Shown here: piece by piece, positions 9,609 through 17,664 of the stretch | How the letters are laid out: the number at the start of each line of letters is the position of its first letter | Position numbering within the stretch: the first letter of the stretch is position 1 | Program-made: the position numbers and the translations under genes | Assembly (NCBI RefSeq): GCF_014649015.1 | Contig: NZ_BMSF01000008.1 | Location: 62,001 to 126,000 of the forward strand | Length of the DNA stretch: 64,000 nt | Source: Streptomyces narbonensis | GTDB taxonomy: Bacteria; Actinomycetota; Actinomycetes; Streptomycetales; Streptomycetaceae | Reading direction: 5' to 3' | Notes under the pieces: generated by a model | Seen by the model: the letters and a program-made list of their open reading frames with translations, nothing else | Told to the model about the DNA's origin: nothing | Database searches by the model: none

Positions 9609-10417
9609 ACGCCCCTGCTCACTCTCCCGCGAAGGCCCCCGCCGGCACGCGGATGAACGCGGCCGCACGCCGGATGGGCTCCCTCGGACGGGCCGAACTC
9701 ACCCTCCTCGGGCGGAACAAGAACAACCTCTTCATCGCCCTCCTGATGCCGCTGCTGATGATCCTCGTCCTGCGGTCCACGCTCGGGCAGATGAGCCCGG
9801 ACGAACTGCCCGGCGGCATGGCCGGGACCACCCTCATCGGCGGGACCGGCATGGTCCTCGTCCTCGTCGTCTACATGGGCCTCGTCTCCGCCCTCGTGGC
9901 CCGCCGCGAGGAGCTCGTCCTCAAGCGGCTGCGCACCGGCGAGGCGACCGACCTGGAGATCCTCGGCGGCGCCGCGCTCCCCTCCGCCGCCATCGCCCTC
10001 GTCCAGTGCGTCGTCCTGTCCGTCGGCGGCGCCCTCGTCCTCGACGTCCCCGCGCCGCGCCGGCCGGACCTGCTCGTGCTCGGCCTGCTCGCCGCGATCC
10101 TGCTGCTCGCCGGACTGGCCGCCGCGACCACCGCCATGACGCGGAACGTCGAGAGCGCGGGCCTCACCACCCTGCCGTTCTTCCTGATCTCCGCCATGGG
10201 CTCGGGCCTGATGGTCCCCCGCGACCTCCTGCCGGACCTGGTCGCGAGCCTCACCCAACTCCTGCCGTTCAGCGGCGTCATGGAGTTCGTCCGGGCCGGG
10301 TGGCTCGGCGTCGGCGACACCAAGGACCTCGCGACGGCCGCGCTCACCACACTGGCCTGGGGCGTCCTCACCGTGTTTGCTGTCCGGAAGTGGTTCCGCT
10401 GGGAACCCCGCAGGTAG
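9605..10417 (+). CDS. ABC-2 type permease
   Basis: A 270-residue integral membrane protein with about six hydrophobic segments, for example NLFIALLMPLLMILVL, GTGMVLVLVVYMGLVSAL, LLVLGLLAAILLLAGLAAAT, LTTLPFFLISAMGSGLMV and a C-terminal TTLAWGVLTVFAVRKWF. The ABC-2 family exports drugs, lipids or polysaccharides. The ATG overlaps the ATPase stop. Together with the sensor kinase and regulator that follow, this fits an envelope- or antibiotic-sensing efflux module (inference). Confidence 0.9.
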   Translation: MNAPAHSPAKAPAGTRMNAAARRMGSLGRAELTLLGRNKNNLFIALLMPLLMILVLRSTLGQMSPDELPGGMAGTTLIGGTGMVLVLVVYMGLVSALVARREELVLKRLRTGEATDLEILGGAALPSAAIALVQCVVLSVGGALVLDVPAPRRPDLLVLGLLAAILLLAGLAAATTAMTRNVESAGLTTLPFFLISAMGSGLMVPRDLLPDLVASLTQLLPFSGVMEFVRAGWLGVGDTKDLATAALTTLAWGVLTVFAVRKWFRWEPRR

Positions 10418-10444
10418 GCGGGGACGGGAAGGGAGGCCGGGCGC

Positions 10445-11860
10445 GTGTCCAGGCTGACGGGGTGGTGGAGCCGGCGCGGCAGTGCGGCCAAGGTGGAGCT
10501 GTACACACGGTGGAGCTTCCACTTCTTCACGGTGATCGAGATCGGCTCCATCGCCCTGGTGCCGCTCTCGGAGCCCGGTGACGGCCTGAACGGCCTCCCC
10601 GTCGACCTCCCTCTGGGCCTCGTGCTCGCGCTGTTCGTCTGCGCCCACGCCGTGCTGACCGCCGTGGTCTCCTCCCGCGCCCTGGACTGGGCCCTGGACC
10701 GGCGCGAGCAGCCGGTCCGGCTCGCGACCGCGCTGGTCGTCCTGACGGCGGGCGGTGCGCTGACCGTGATCGCGCTGCGGGCCACGGGGGTGCTCGAAGA
10801 GCCCGCGGTCGCCACCGCCGTCGTCACCGGCATCGTCGTCTTCTCCATGGGCGGCCTCGTGCTCTGCGTGCGCCGTCCCCGGCGCATGCTGTACGCCGTC
10901 CCGGCCACCGGGCTCGCGACCGGCGGCGCGATGGCGGCGATGGGCCTCCACCCGGCCGAGGGCCTCGGCTCCGCGGTCGGGATCCTCCTGGGCGGCTACG
11001 GCCTCGCCGCCGCCTGCGGATTCTCCGGCTGGCTGATGAAGATCGTCTGGGAGCTGGAGCGCTCCCGCGACCTGAAGGCCCGGCTCGCGGTCGCCGAGGA
11101 GCGGCTCCGCTTCGGCCGCGACCTGCACGACGTCATGGGCCGCAACCTGTCGGTGATCGCCCTCAAGAGCGAGCTCGCCGTCCAGCTCGCCCGGCGCGAA
11201 CGCCCCGAGGCCGTCGACCAGATGATCGAGGTCCAGCGCATCGCCCGGGAGTCCCAGCGCGAGGTCCGTGACGTCGTACGCGGCTACCGCGAGGCAGACC
11301 TGCGGGTGGAGCTGGAGGGCGCTCGGGGCGTCCTCGGCGCGGCCGGGATCGACTGCGCCATCGCCTCGCCCTTCGGCCCGACCGGGACCGACCTGCCCGA
11401 CGAGGTGCAGTCGGCGCTCGGCTGGGTGGTGCGGGAGACCACCACGAACGTACTGCGGCACGGGGACGCGCGGCGCTGCGCGATCTCCGTCCGCGAGGAG
11501 GAGGACGGGGTGCTGCTGACCGTGGAGAACGACGGGGTGAGACAGCCGGCCGAAGGCGGCGCACGGGGCGGTGCGGGGCCGAGCTCCGGGCTCGGCTCCG
11601 GGCTCGGCTCCGGCGGTAGCTCGGGGCTGGGCTCCGGCGGCGGTTCGGGGCTGGGCTCCGGGCTCGGCTCCGGCGGTGGCTCCGGGCTCGGCTCCGGCGG
11701 TGGTTCGGGGCTCGCGGGGCTTCGGGAGCGGCTCGCGGCCGTCGGCGGGACCCTGGAGGCAGGGCCCGGCGGCGACGGAACGTTCCGGGTGGCCGCCCGG
11801 GTGCCCGTGCCCCGTACACCCGGCGTGCCCTCCGGATCCCGTGCGGGGGCGGGCCGATGA
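10445..11860 (+). CDS. Sensor histidine kinase (HisKA_3 type) with Gly/Ser/Leu repeat insert
   Basis: A 471-residue kinase. The N-terminal half has about five membrane helices. The phosphoacceptor motif is RFGRDLHDVMGRNLSVIALKSE, followed by the dimerisation helix ending in EVRDVVRGYREADL. The ATPase N-box is VVRETTTNVLRHGDAR, then LLTVENDGV. Between the D-box and the final GLAGLRERLAAVGG(T)LEAG helix lies an about 45-residue low-complexity insert of repeated GSGLGSGGGS-like units. The GTG start is about 25 bp after the permease stop, and the 3' end overlaps the response-regulator gene by four bases. Confidence 0.92.
   Translation: MSRLTGWWSRRGSAAKVELYTRWSFHFFTVIEIGSIALVPLSEPGDGLNGLPVDLPLGLVLALFVCAHAVLTAVVSSRALDWALDRREQPVRLATALVVLTAGGALTVIALRATGVLEEPAVATAVVTGIVVFSMGGLVLCVRRPRRMLYAVPATGLATGGAMAAMGLHPAEGLGSAVGILLGGYGLAAACGFSGWLMKIVWELERSRDLKARLAVAEERLRFGRDLHDVMGRNLSVIALKSELAVQLARRERPEAVDQMIEVQRIARESQREVRDVVRGYREADLRVELEGARGVLGAAGIDCAIASPFGPTGTDLPDEVQSALGWVVRETTTNVLRHGDARRCAISVREEEDGVLLTVENDGVRQPAEGGARGGAGPSSGLGSGLGSGGSSGLGSGGGSGLGSGLGSGGGSGLGSGGGSGLAGLRERLAAVGGTLEAGPGGDGTFRVAARVPVPRTPGVPSGSRAGAGR
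11580..11712 (+). repeat. In-frame GC-rich tandem repeat in the sensor kinase gene
   Basis: Variants of GGCTCCGGGCTCGGCTCC and GGCGGTGGTTCGGGGCTG alternate for about 130 bp without breaking the frame. They encode a Gly-Ser-Leu linker inside the ATPase domain. Confidence 0.85.
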
Positions 11861-12483
11861 GCGTCACCGATCCCACGCCCGTGCGCGTCCTGCTCGCCGA
11901 CGACGAGCACCTGATCCGCGGCGCGCTCGCCGCGCTGCTCGGCCTGGAGGACGACCTCGTCGTCGTCGCCGAGGCCGCGACCGGTCCCGAGGCGCTCGCC
12001 ATGGCCCGCGCCCACCAGCCCGACGTCGCCGTGCTCGATCTGCAGATGCCGGGCGCGGACGGTGTGACGGTCGCCACGGTCCTGCGGGACGAACTGCCCG
12101 GCTGCCGCACCATGATCGTGACCGGTCACGGCCGCCCGGGGCACCTCAAGCGGGCCCTCTCCGCCGGGGTCCGGGGCTTCGTCCCGAAGACCGTCAGCGC
12201 CCAGCGGCTCGCCGAGATCATCCGTACCGTGCACGCCGGAAACCGTTACGTGGACCCGGAGTTGGCGTCCGACGCCATCGCCGCCGGCGACTCCCCGCTG
12301 ACCGCACGGGAGGCCGAGGTCCTCGAACTCTCCGCCGACGGAGCCCCCGTCACGGAGATCGCCCGGCGCGCCTCGCTCTCTCCCGGAACCGTCCGGAACT
12401 ACCTCTCCTCGGCCGCGGCGAAGCTCGGTGCCGAGAACCGTCACACGGCAGTGCGTCTCGCGCAGGCGAAAGGATGGGTATAG
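11857..12483 (+). CDS. Response regulator, NarL/LuxR type
   Basis: A 208-residue regulator paired with the preceding kinase. The receiver domain has the acidic pair DD (LLADDEHLI) and the phosphoacceptor Asp61 in VAVLDLQMPG. The switch Thr/Lys are in MIVTGHG and GFVPKTVS. The C-terminal GerE helix-turn-helix reads LTAREAEVLELSADGAPVTEIARRASLSPGTVRNYLSSAAAKLGAENR. It probably controls the ABC transporter upstream. The ATG overlaps the kinase stop. Its TAG stop lies inside TATAGT (12479-12484), a possible -10 box for the tRNA-Gly that follows. Confidence 0.94.
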   Translation: MSVTDPTPVRVLLADDEHLIRGALAALLGLEDDLVVVAEAATGPEALAMARAHQPDVAVLDLQMPGADGVTVATVLRDELPGCRTMIVTGHGRPGHLKRALSAGVRGFVPKTVSAQRLAEIIRTVHAGNRYVDPELASDAIAAGDSPLTAREAEVLELSADGAPVTEIARRASLSPGTVRNYLSSAAAKLGAENRHTAVRLAQAKGWV

Positions 12484-12505
12484 TTAGCCCCGCGCTACGG
12501 CGCAT

Positions 12506-12578
12506 GCGGACGTGGCTCAGTTGGTAGAGCATCACCTTGCCAAGGTGAGGGTCGCGAGTTCGAATCTCGTCGTCCGCT
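12506..12578 (+). tRNA. tRNA-Gly (anticodon GCC), copy 2
   Basis: Identical over 73 nt to the tRNA at 8419-8491: acceptor GCGGACG/CGTCCGC, anticodon loop TTGCCAA, T arm GCGAG-TTCGAAT-CTCGT. No CCA is encoded. Confidence 0.97.
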
Positions 12579-12586
12579 CCATGAAG

Positions 12587-12617
12587 AAGCCCCCCGGTCG
12601 ATCCGACCGGGGGGCTT
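12587..12617. terminator. Bidirectional terminator between tRNA-Gly and purC
   Basis: A 14-bp perfect stem AAGCCCCCCGGTCG / CGACCGGGGGGCTT with a three-base ATC loop. It lies between the convergent tRNA and purC. Confidence 0.85.
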
Positions 12618-12626
12618 TCTCGTGTT

Positions 12627-13547
12627 CTAGAAGGTGTCCGACCAGGCCTCGCCGGTCAGCAGCTCGTACGCCTCCAGGTACTTGGCGCGCGTCGCCTCGA
12701 CGACCTCCTGCGGGAGCGGCGGCGGGGGCGTCTCGCTCTTGCGGTCCCAGCCCGAGGCCGGGGACGTCAGCCAGTCCCGCACGAACTGCTTGTCGTACGA
12801 GGGCTGGGTGCGGCCCGGCTGCCACTGGTCCGCCGGCCAGAAGCGCGAGGAGTCCGGGGTGAGGACCTCGTCGGCGATGACCAGGCGGTCGCCGTCCGGG
12901 GTGCTCTCGAAGCCGAACTCGAACTTGGTGTCGGCCAGGATGATCCCGCGCTCGCGGGCGATGTCCCGGGCGCGGGAGTAGACGGCGAGGGTCGTCCGGC
13001 GCAGCAGCGCGGCCGTGTCGTCGCCGACCTGGCGGGCGACCTCCTCGAAGGAGACGTTCTCGTCGTGGTCGCCGACCGCTGCCTTGGTCGCGGGGGTGAA
13101 GATCGGTTCGGGCAGCTCGGAGCCGTCGCTGAGCCCCTCGGGGAGTTCGAGGCCGCAGACCGTGCGGGACTCGTTGTACTCGGCGAGGCCGGAGCCGGTG
13201 AGGTAGCCGCGGGCGACGCACTCGACCGGGACCATGTTCAGCGACTTGCAGACCAGGGTGCGGCCCGCCCAGTCGGCGGGGGCGCCGGCCGGGAGCTCGG
13301 TGGAGAGGACGTGGTGCGGGACCAGGTCGGAGAGCCGGTCGAACCACCACAGGGAGAGCTGGGTGAGGACCCGGCCCTTGTCGGGGATCTCGGTCGGCAG
13401 GACCCAGTCGTACGCGGACATGCGGTCGCTCGCCACCATGACGAGGTCGCCCGCCTCGTTCCGGTACAGGTCGCGGACCTTGCCCGTGTGGAGATGGGTG
13501 AGGCCCGGGACCTGGACGGGCTCGGGCTTTTCTACGAATCCGGACAC
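12627..13547 (-). CDS. purC: SAICAR synthetase PurC
   Basis: This enzyme ligates aspartate to CAIR with ATP in purine synthesis (306 residues). Family landmarks are the P-loop-like GKVRDLY(R) near residue 20, VASDRMSAYDWVLPTEIPDKG, the CAIR-binding VPVECVARGYLTGSG, and ADTKFEFGF...DEVLTPDSSRFW. The GTG at 13547 is used because GGAGGA lies four bases upstream and the product then starts MSGFVEKPEPVQVPG; an in-frame extension to 13640 has no ribosome-binding site. Confidence 0.96.
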   Translation of the reverse strand: MSGFVEKPEPVQVPGLTHLHTGKVRDLYRNEAGDLVMVASDRMSAYDWVLPTEIPDKGRVLTQLSLWWFDRLSDLVPHHVLSTELPAGAPADWAGRTLVCKSLNMVPVECVARGYLTGSGLAEYNESRTVCGLELPEGLSDGSELPEPIFTPATKAAVGDHDENVSFEEVARQVGDDTAALLRRTTLAVYSRARDIARERGIILADTKFEFGFESTPDGDRLVIADEVLTPDSSRFWPADQWQPGRTQPSYDKQFVRDWLTSPASGWDRKSETPPPPLPQEVVEATRAKYLEAYELLTGEAWSDTF

Positions 13548-13691
13548 GGTTCCTCCGCGTAGGTTGATCCAGGAGCGTGTCCGATTCTCTCGCACGGAGG
13601 GACGGGGACGACGTCCGGGCCCCACGGCGAGCCCTCGCACGGTCGTCCGGCCGACGGCGGGGGAGGGGGCGGGGGCGGGCGGGGGCAGGGG

Positions 13692-15152
13692 CTACTCCCT
13701 CTTGCAGATCCGGTCGAGGAGGTTCGCGGTGGCCCGCTGGACCCGGGCGTCGACATGGCCCGGGCGGTCGAGCGCCGGGGACCAGGCGAAGGTGCCGGAG
13801 GCGAAGACCCAGGCGCCGGACGGCGCCCGGTAGAGCGAGGTCTCCTGGTGGCGCACCGCCCCGTCGCCGTCCCGGTAGGGCGAGTGAGCCAGCAGGATGC
13901 GGCCCTGGTGCTCGGGGAGCGCGGTGCGCGGGAAGTAGCGGTCGGCCTCCCCCGCGACCATGCCGGGGAGCTCGTCGCCGTCGCCCGCCCCGGTCGCCTC
14001 CCAGAGCCAGTGCTCGGCGTTCCGCACGACCATCGGGTGCGGTTCGGGCACCCGGCCCGCGTACTGGATGCCGAGGAGCCGCTGCTCGGGCCGGTCGACC
14101 TCGCGCCACAGGGCCGGGCGCCCGGGGCCGCGCCGCTTTCGACAGGTGAGGAGGCGGTCCGGCACCCCCGACGGGGACGGGCCCAGCTCCACCTGCCAGT
14201 ACATCGTGTTGGCGGAGAGGAAGACGAGGGACGTGCCCTGGTCGCGGGCGAGTTCGGCGGTCCTGCGCATCGGCGCCGACCAGTACTCGTCGTGGCCCGG
14301 GAAGACCAGGCCCCGGTAGCGGCTGGGGTCGACGCGGCCCGCGTGCAGGTCGCGGGTCTCCGCGTAGGCGAGGTCGTAGCCGTACCGCTCGGCCCAGCGG
14401 ATGAAGTCGTAGGCGTGGCCGACGTGCAGGGGCAGGCCCGCACCCGCGTAAGGGCGGTCGAAGGAGACGGTGACGGCCGCGTCCTCCTCGCCGAGCAGCC
14501 GGCCCTCCTCGTCCCAGGCGTGGTAGAGGCTGGCGCCGGTGCGGCCGTCCTCCGGATAGAGGTTGTACGCCTGCCAGGTCACGTCCGGGAGGACGAGGAG
14601 GAGGTCCGCCGGGTGGCTGTCGCGGACCGTGAAGGGGATGTGCGAGCGGTAGCCGTCGGCGGTGGTGAGAACCGCGACGTACGCGCCGATCGACCAGTAC
14701 GAGGGGACCTGGAGCCGCCAGGACTGCCACCAGTGGTGGCAGGAGACCGTGCGGTCGGCGGTCAGCGGGGCGGGCTGAACGATCCCCGAGAGCCGCGGGC
14801 TCGTGGTGATCTTCGCGGCGCCGTCGCCGCCGTAGTGGCCGATGCGGTAGACGTCGACCAGGAACTGCTGCGGCGGGTCCACGGTGATGTGGAAGTCGAT
14901 CGACTCGCCCGGCGCCACGGCCCCGGTCGAGGCGAAGCCCTTGATCTGGCGCTTGACGTCGTCGGCCGTGCGGGGGCCGCCGCCGCCACCGCGGGCCAGG
15001 ATCTCGTCCGCGTACCAGGGGACCATCTGGCCCGTGTCGTCGAAGTAGTTCTCCGAACCGCGGAGCCAGGGCAGCGGGCCCTGCCCGAAGGGATCGCTCA
15101 CGGCGTGCGCCAGCGCGCCGGACTCCCACCGTCTGATCTGCTCGGCCCCCAT
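13692..15152 (-). CDS. N,N-dimethylformamidase large-subunit-like protein
   Basis: A 486-residue protein. It starts MGAEQIRRWESGALAHAVSDPFGQGPLPWLRGSENYFDD. It carries the beta-sandwich segment QFLVDVYRIGHYGGDGA, the YWSIGAYVAVLTTADGY strand, and the PLHVGHAYDFIRWAERYGYDLAYAETRDLHAG...FPGHDEYWSAPMRRTAE core. These are the features of the DMFase beta-subunit family (Ig-like domain plus a ThuA-like alpha/beta domain). True dimethylformamidases bind iron, but chromosomal actinobacterial homologues have no proven substrate. No signal peptide is visible. Confidence 0.8.
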   Translation of the reverse strand: MGAEQIRRWESGALAHAVSDPFGQGPLPWLRGSENYFDDTGQMVPWYADEILARGGGGGPRTADDVKRQIKGFASTGAVAPGESIDFHITVDPPQQFLVDVYRIGHYGGDGAAKITTSPRLSGIVQPAPLTADRTVSCHHWWQSWRLQVPSYWSIGAYVAVLTTADGYRSHIPFTVRDSHPADLLLVLPDVTWQAYNLYPEDGRTGASLYHAWDEEGRLLGEEDAAVTVSFDRPYAGAGLPLHVGHAYDFIRWAERYGYDLAYAETRDLHAGRVDPSRYRGLVFPGHDEYWSAPMRRTAELARDQGTSLVFLSANTMYWQVELGPSPSGVPDRLLTCRKRRGPGRPALWREVDRPEQRLLGIQYAGRVPEPHPMVVRNAEHWLWEATGAGDGDELPGMVAGEADRYFPRTALPEHQGRILLAHSPYRDGDGAVRHQETSLYRAPSGAWVFASGTFAWSPALDRPGHVDARVQRATANLLDRICKRE

Positions 15153-15345
15153 GCTGCGCCCCTCCCTCGACTCCCCCGGTCGGCTGGTCAGTGCCTCTGG
15201 TTCTTGCCCTTGTCAGTGACGGTCTCCAGCACATCACATAACGCACGCACTCCGTCACCGTTCGTCGTGAATTGACGAGATGTGGAAGCCAGGGCTCCGG
15301 GACGGGGGCTTCGGGGCGGGTCCGGAGGCTCGCTCGGGCCGGGCG

Positions 15346-17403
15346 TCAGACCAGGCGCACGGGCTTCTCCGGGCGGACTCCGGTGCGGGTGAGCCAGGCG
15401 CGCAGGGGCTCCGGGTCGCCGTCCTCGACGAGGGCGAGGACCCGGGGGCCGAGGTCCGGCGTGCGCTCGCCGCCGACGAGCAGGGCGGGCCCGTCGAGCC
15501 AGTCGAGGCCGGGGGCGGCCTCCGCGGTGTCGACGGCCGCGCAGCAGACCATCGCGGTCACGTGGTCGGCGAGCAGGTCGCGGCCGGTGCGGGGCGGCTG
15601 GAGCGGGAAGAGCGGCAGGGGCCCGTCGGGACCGCTGACGGCCGCGTGCGGGGCGGGGGCGCCCGGGGCGGGCGCGGCCGATGTGGCCGTACTCGCCGTC
15701 TTCGCCGCCTCGGCGGCCACGCGGGACTCCCGGGCGGCCTCCTCCCGCGCGAGGAGCGCGCTGAGCGCGGCGGCGAGGGCGTCGGCGGCGGGGTTGGCGT
15801 GCGGCTCGTCGTCGAGGCCTAGGTCGTCGAGGGCGAGGTCGTCGAGACCGTCGTCGCTGAGGCCGTCGTCACCGAGGCCGTCGCTTCCAAGGCCGTCGTC
15901 GAGGCCGTCGTCGCTGCGGCCGAGGCCGAGGTCGTCGTCGTCCAGGTCGTCCGGCTCGCCGACGGAGGCGTCGGAGGCTGCGGAGGCGTTGGAGGCGTTG
16001 GAGGCCTCGGAAGTCTCGGGGAGGCCTGCGGCTTCCTCGGGGTCTTGCAGATCCGGCGGCGGGTCCTGGGCGGCCTGCGTGCCCTTCGGGTCCTGGCCAG
16101 CCCCGGAGCTTTCGATGCCGGTCGGGGTGGTCGGCGGTGTGGTGGACAGGTGGGCCATCACCCGGGTCAGCGTCGGGCCTTCGGAGGCCGGCGGGGACCC
16201 GGCGGTCGAGTCGGCGACACCCAGCCGGTCGAGGACCTCGTGGAGCCGGGCCGCGTCCGTACGCCACTTCCGGTCGACGACCTCCTCCGGGTACTGGCTC
16301 CACTCCACCGGGGACCAGTCGGGGCCGGCCTCGGCCGGGCCGCCGTGGAAGAGACGGGCCGCGAGCAGCGAGGTCGCCTCGTCGACCGCGCCCGGCTCCT
16401 CCAGGAGGTCGCAGGCGGGGCGCTCGCCGAGCCGGGTGGAGAAGCCGTCCGCGAGCCGGTCGCGGCGGGAGAGCTCGGTCAGCGCGGAGACCACGCCGGC
16501 ATCGAGCTTGGTGGGCCAGCGGCCCATGCGCCAGGCGGGCAGCGCGACCCGGGTCAGGAGCCGGTCCCAGCCCGCGTACGCCAGGCCGACCTGCTCCTGG
16601 GCGACGATCCGTACGCCGTAGTCGACGGACTGCGCGCGCTCCGAACCTGCGGCCGCGACACCGCGCTCCATCTCGGCGGCGTGCCCGCGGCAGGCGCGCA
16701 GCAGGACGCGGGCTACCTGCCCGACGCCCTGGGCGCCGAGCCTGCGGAAGGGGTCGAGCCCGGGGGTGCCGGGGACGGCGACGGCGGCGTCGAGACCGCG
16801 GATGAAGCGGCGGGCGGCGGCTATGTCGGGGTGGGCGGCCGGGCCCGTACCGGCGACGACGGGAGCGAGGACCGCGCGCAGTTCGGCGACCCGCATCCAC
16901 CAGAGGAAGGGGGAGCCTATGACGAGGACGGGGGCGCCGTCGCCGTCGGGGGCGGTCCGGAGGGCACGGTGGGCCCGGTGGGTGCGGTCCTCCAGCCAAC
17001 TGTCGCAGTCCGGCGTCAGGGCTATCGCGGAGGGCGCGGGGACGCCGAGCCGGTCGGCCAGGTCCCGCACGAGGCGGTACAGATCGGGGGCCGCGGTCTC
17101 GGAGAGCTCCACGGTGGGGGTGGCCGCGGGCCGGGCACGGGCGACGACGAGGGCGACGGCCGTGGCGGCGAGGAGGACGAGGACCGCGAGGACGGTCACG
17201 ACCCAGCGGGCGCTGTCCCAGCCGGCCCCGGTGAAGTGGCCGGTGACCCCGCCCGCGTACAGGACGACGGCCACCGCGGCGGGGAGCACGGCGAGGCCGA
17301 GGGCCCTGCCACGGACACGGAGGACTGCGAGGGCCCGGAAGCGCGCGGCGCGCGCACCCCACTCCTCGCCGACAACGGCGCCGGTACCGGACACGCCGTA
17401 CAT
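15346..17403 (-). CDS. Large hypothetical membrane protein with acidic Asp/Leu/Gly repeats
   Basis: A 685-residue protein of unknown function. Two membrane helices near the N-terminus (LGLAVLPAAVAVVLYAGG and WVVTVLAVLVLLAATAVALVVAR) precede a large cytoplasmic part containing ADRLGVPAPSAIALTPDCDSWLEDR and LVIGSPFLWWMRVAELRAVLAP. That pattern recalls M48-like membrane proteins, but no HExxH motif is seen. A strongly acidic low-complexity stretch (DDLDDDDLGLG..., about residues 490-550) separates it from a C-terminal domain. The ATG at 17403 is chosen because GGAGGGGGT precedes it. Confidence 0.75.
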   Translation of the reverse strand: MYGVSGTGAVVGEEWGARAARFRALAVLRVRGRALGLAVLPAAVAVVLYAGGVTGHFTGAGWDSARWVVTVLAVLVLLAATAVALVVARARPAATPTVELSETAAPDLYRLVRDLADRLGVPAPSAIALTPDCDSWLEDRTHRAHRALRTAPDGDGAPVLVIGSPFLWWMRVAELRAVLAPVVAGTGPAAHPDIAAARRFIRGLDAAVAVPGTPGLDPFRRLGAQGVGQVARVLLRACRGHAAEMERGVAAAGSERAQSVDYGVRIVAQEQVGLAYAGWDRLLTRVALPAWRMGRWPTKLDAGVVSALTELSRRDRLADGFSTRLGERPACDLLEEPGAVDEATSLLAARLFHGGPAEAGPDWSPVEWSQYPEEVVDRKWRTDAARLHEVLDRLGVADSTAGSPPASEGPTLTRVMAHLSTTPPTTPTGIESSGAGQDPKGTQAAQDPPPDLQDPEEAAGLPETSEASNASNASAASDASVGEPDDLDDDDLGLGRSDDGLDDGLGSDGLGDDGLSDDGLDDLALDDLGLDDEPHANPAADALAAALSALLAREEAARESRVAAEAAKTASTATSAAPAPGAPAPHAAVSGPDGPLPLFPLQPPRTGRDLLADHVTAMVCCAAVDTAEAAPGLDWLDGPALLVGGERTPDLGPRVLALVEDGDPEPLRAWLTRTGVRPEKPVRLV

Positions 17404-17602
17404 CACCCCCTCCTGCCCATGTCGGGACTGCCTGTGGCGGTGTTGCTCACTCCCCCACTGTGGCACCCGTCACTGACATCGCAATGCCGGTGGGCCAAGT
17501 GCCGGAACGCCTCCGCCGCACCCTAGTTGGGGCGTTGGCGGCCGTCATCCGGATGGCTGAGCCGTCACTCGATGGAATGGCTTTGGGCAAAGGTGATGGC
17601 GC

Positions 17603-17638
17603 TCGTGCGGCCGTACGGTTCACCGCACGGCCGCACGA
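17603..17638 (-). terminator. Terminator of purD
   Basis: A 12-bp stem TCGTGCGGCCGT / ACGGCCGCACGA (17603-17614, 17627-17638) with a further 4-bp helix CGGT/ACCG inside the loop. It lies 26 bp past the purD stop. Confidence 0.7.
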
Positions 17639-17664
17639 GAAGACGGCGGAAACGCCGTGCCGGG

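Noticed and set aside
11580..11712. Minisatellite as an intergenic repeat or CRISPR
   Set aside because: It is in frame within the kinase gene and has no spacers.
13755..15275. 506-residue plus-strand frame opposite the dimethylformamidase-like gene
   Set aside because: No recognisable motifs; the minus strand carries a clear family match.
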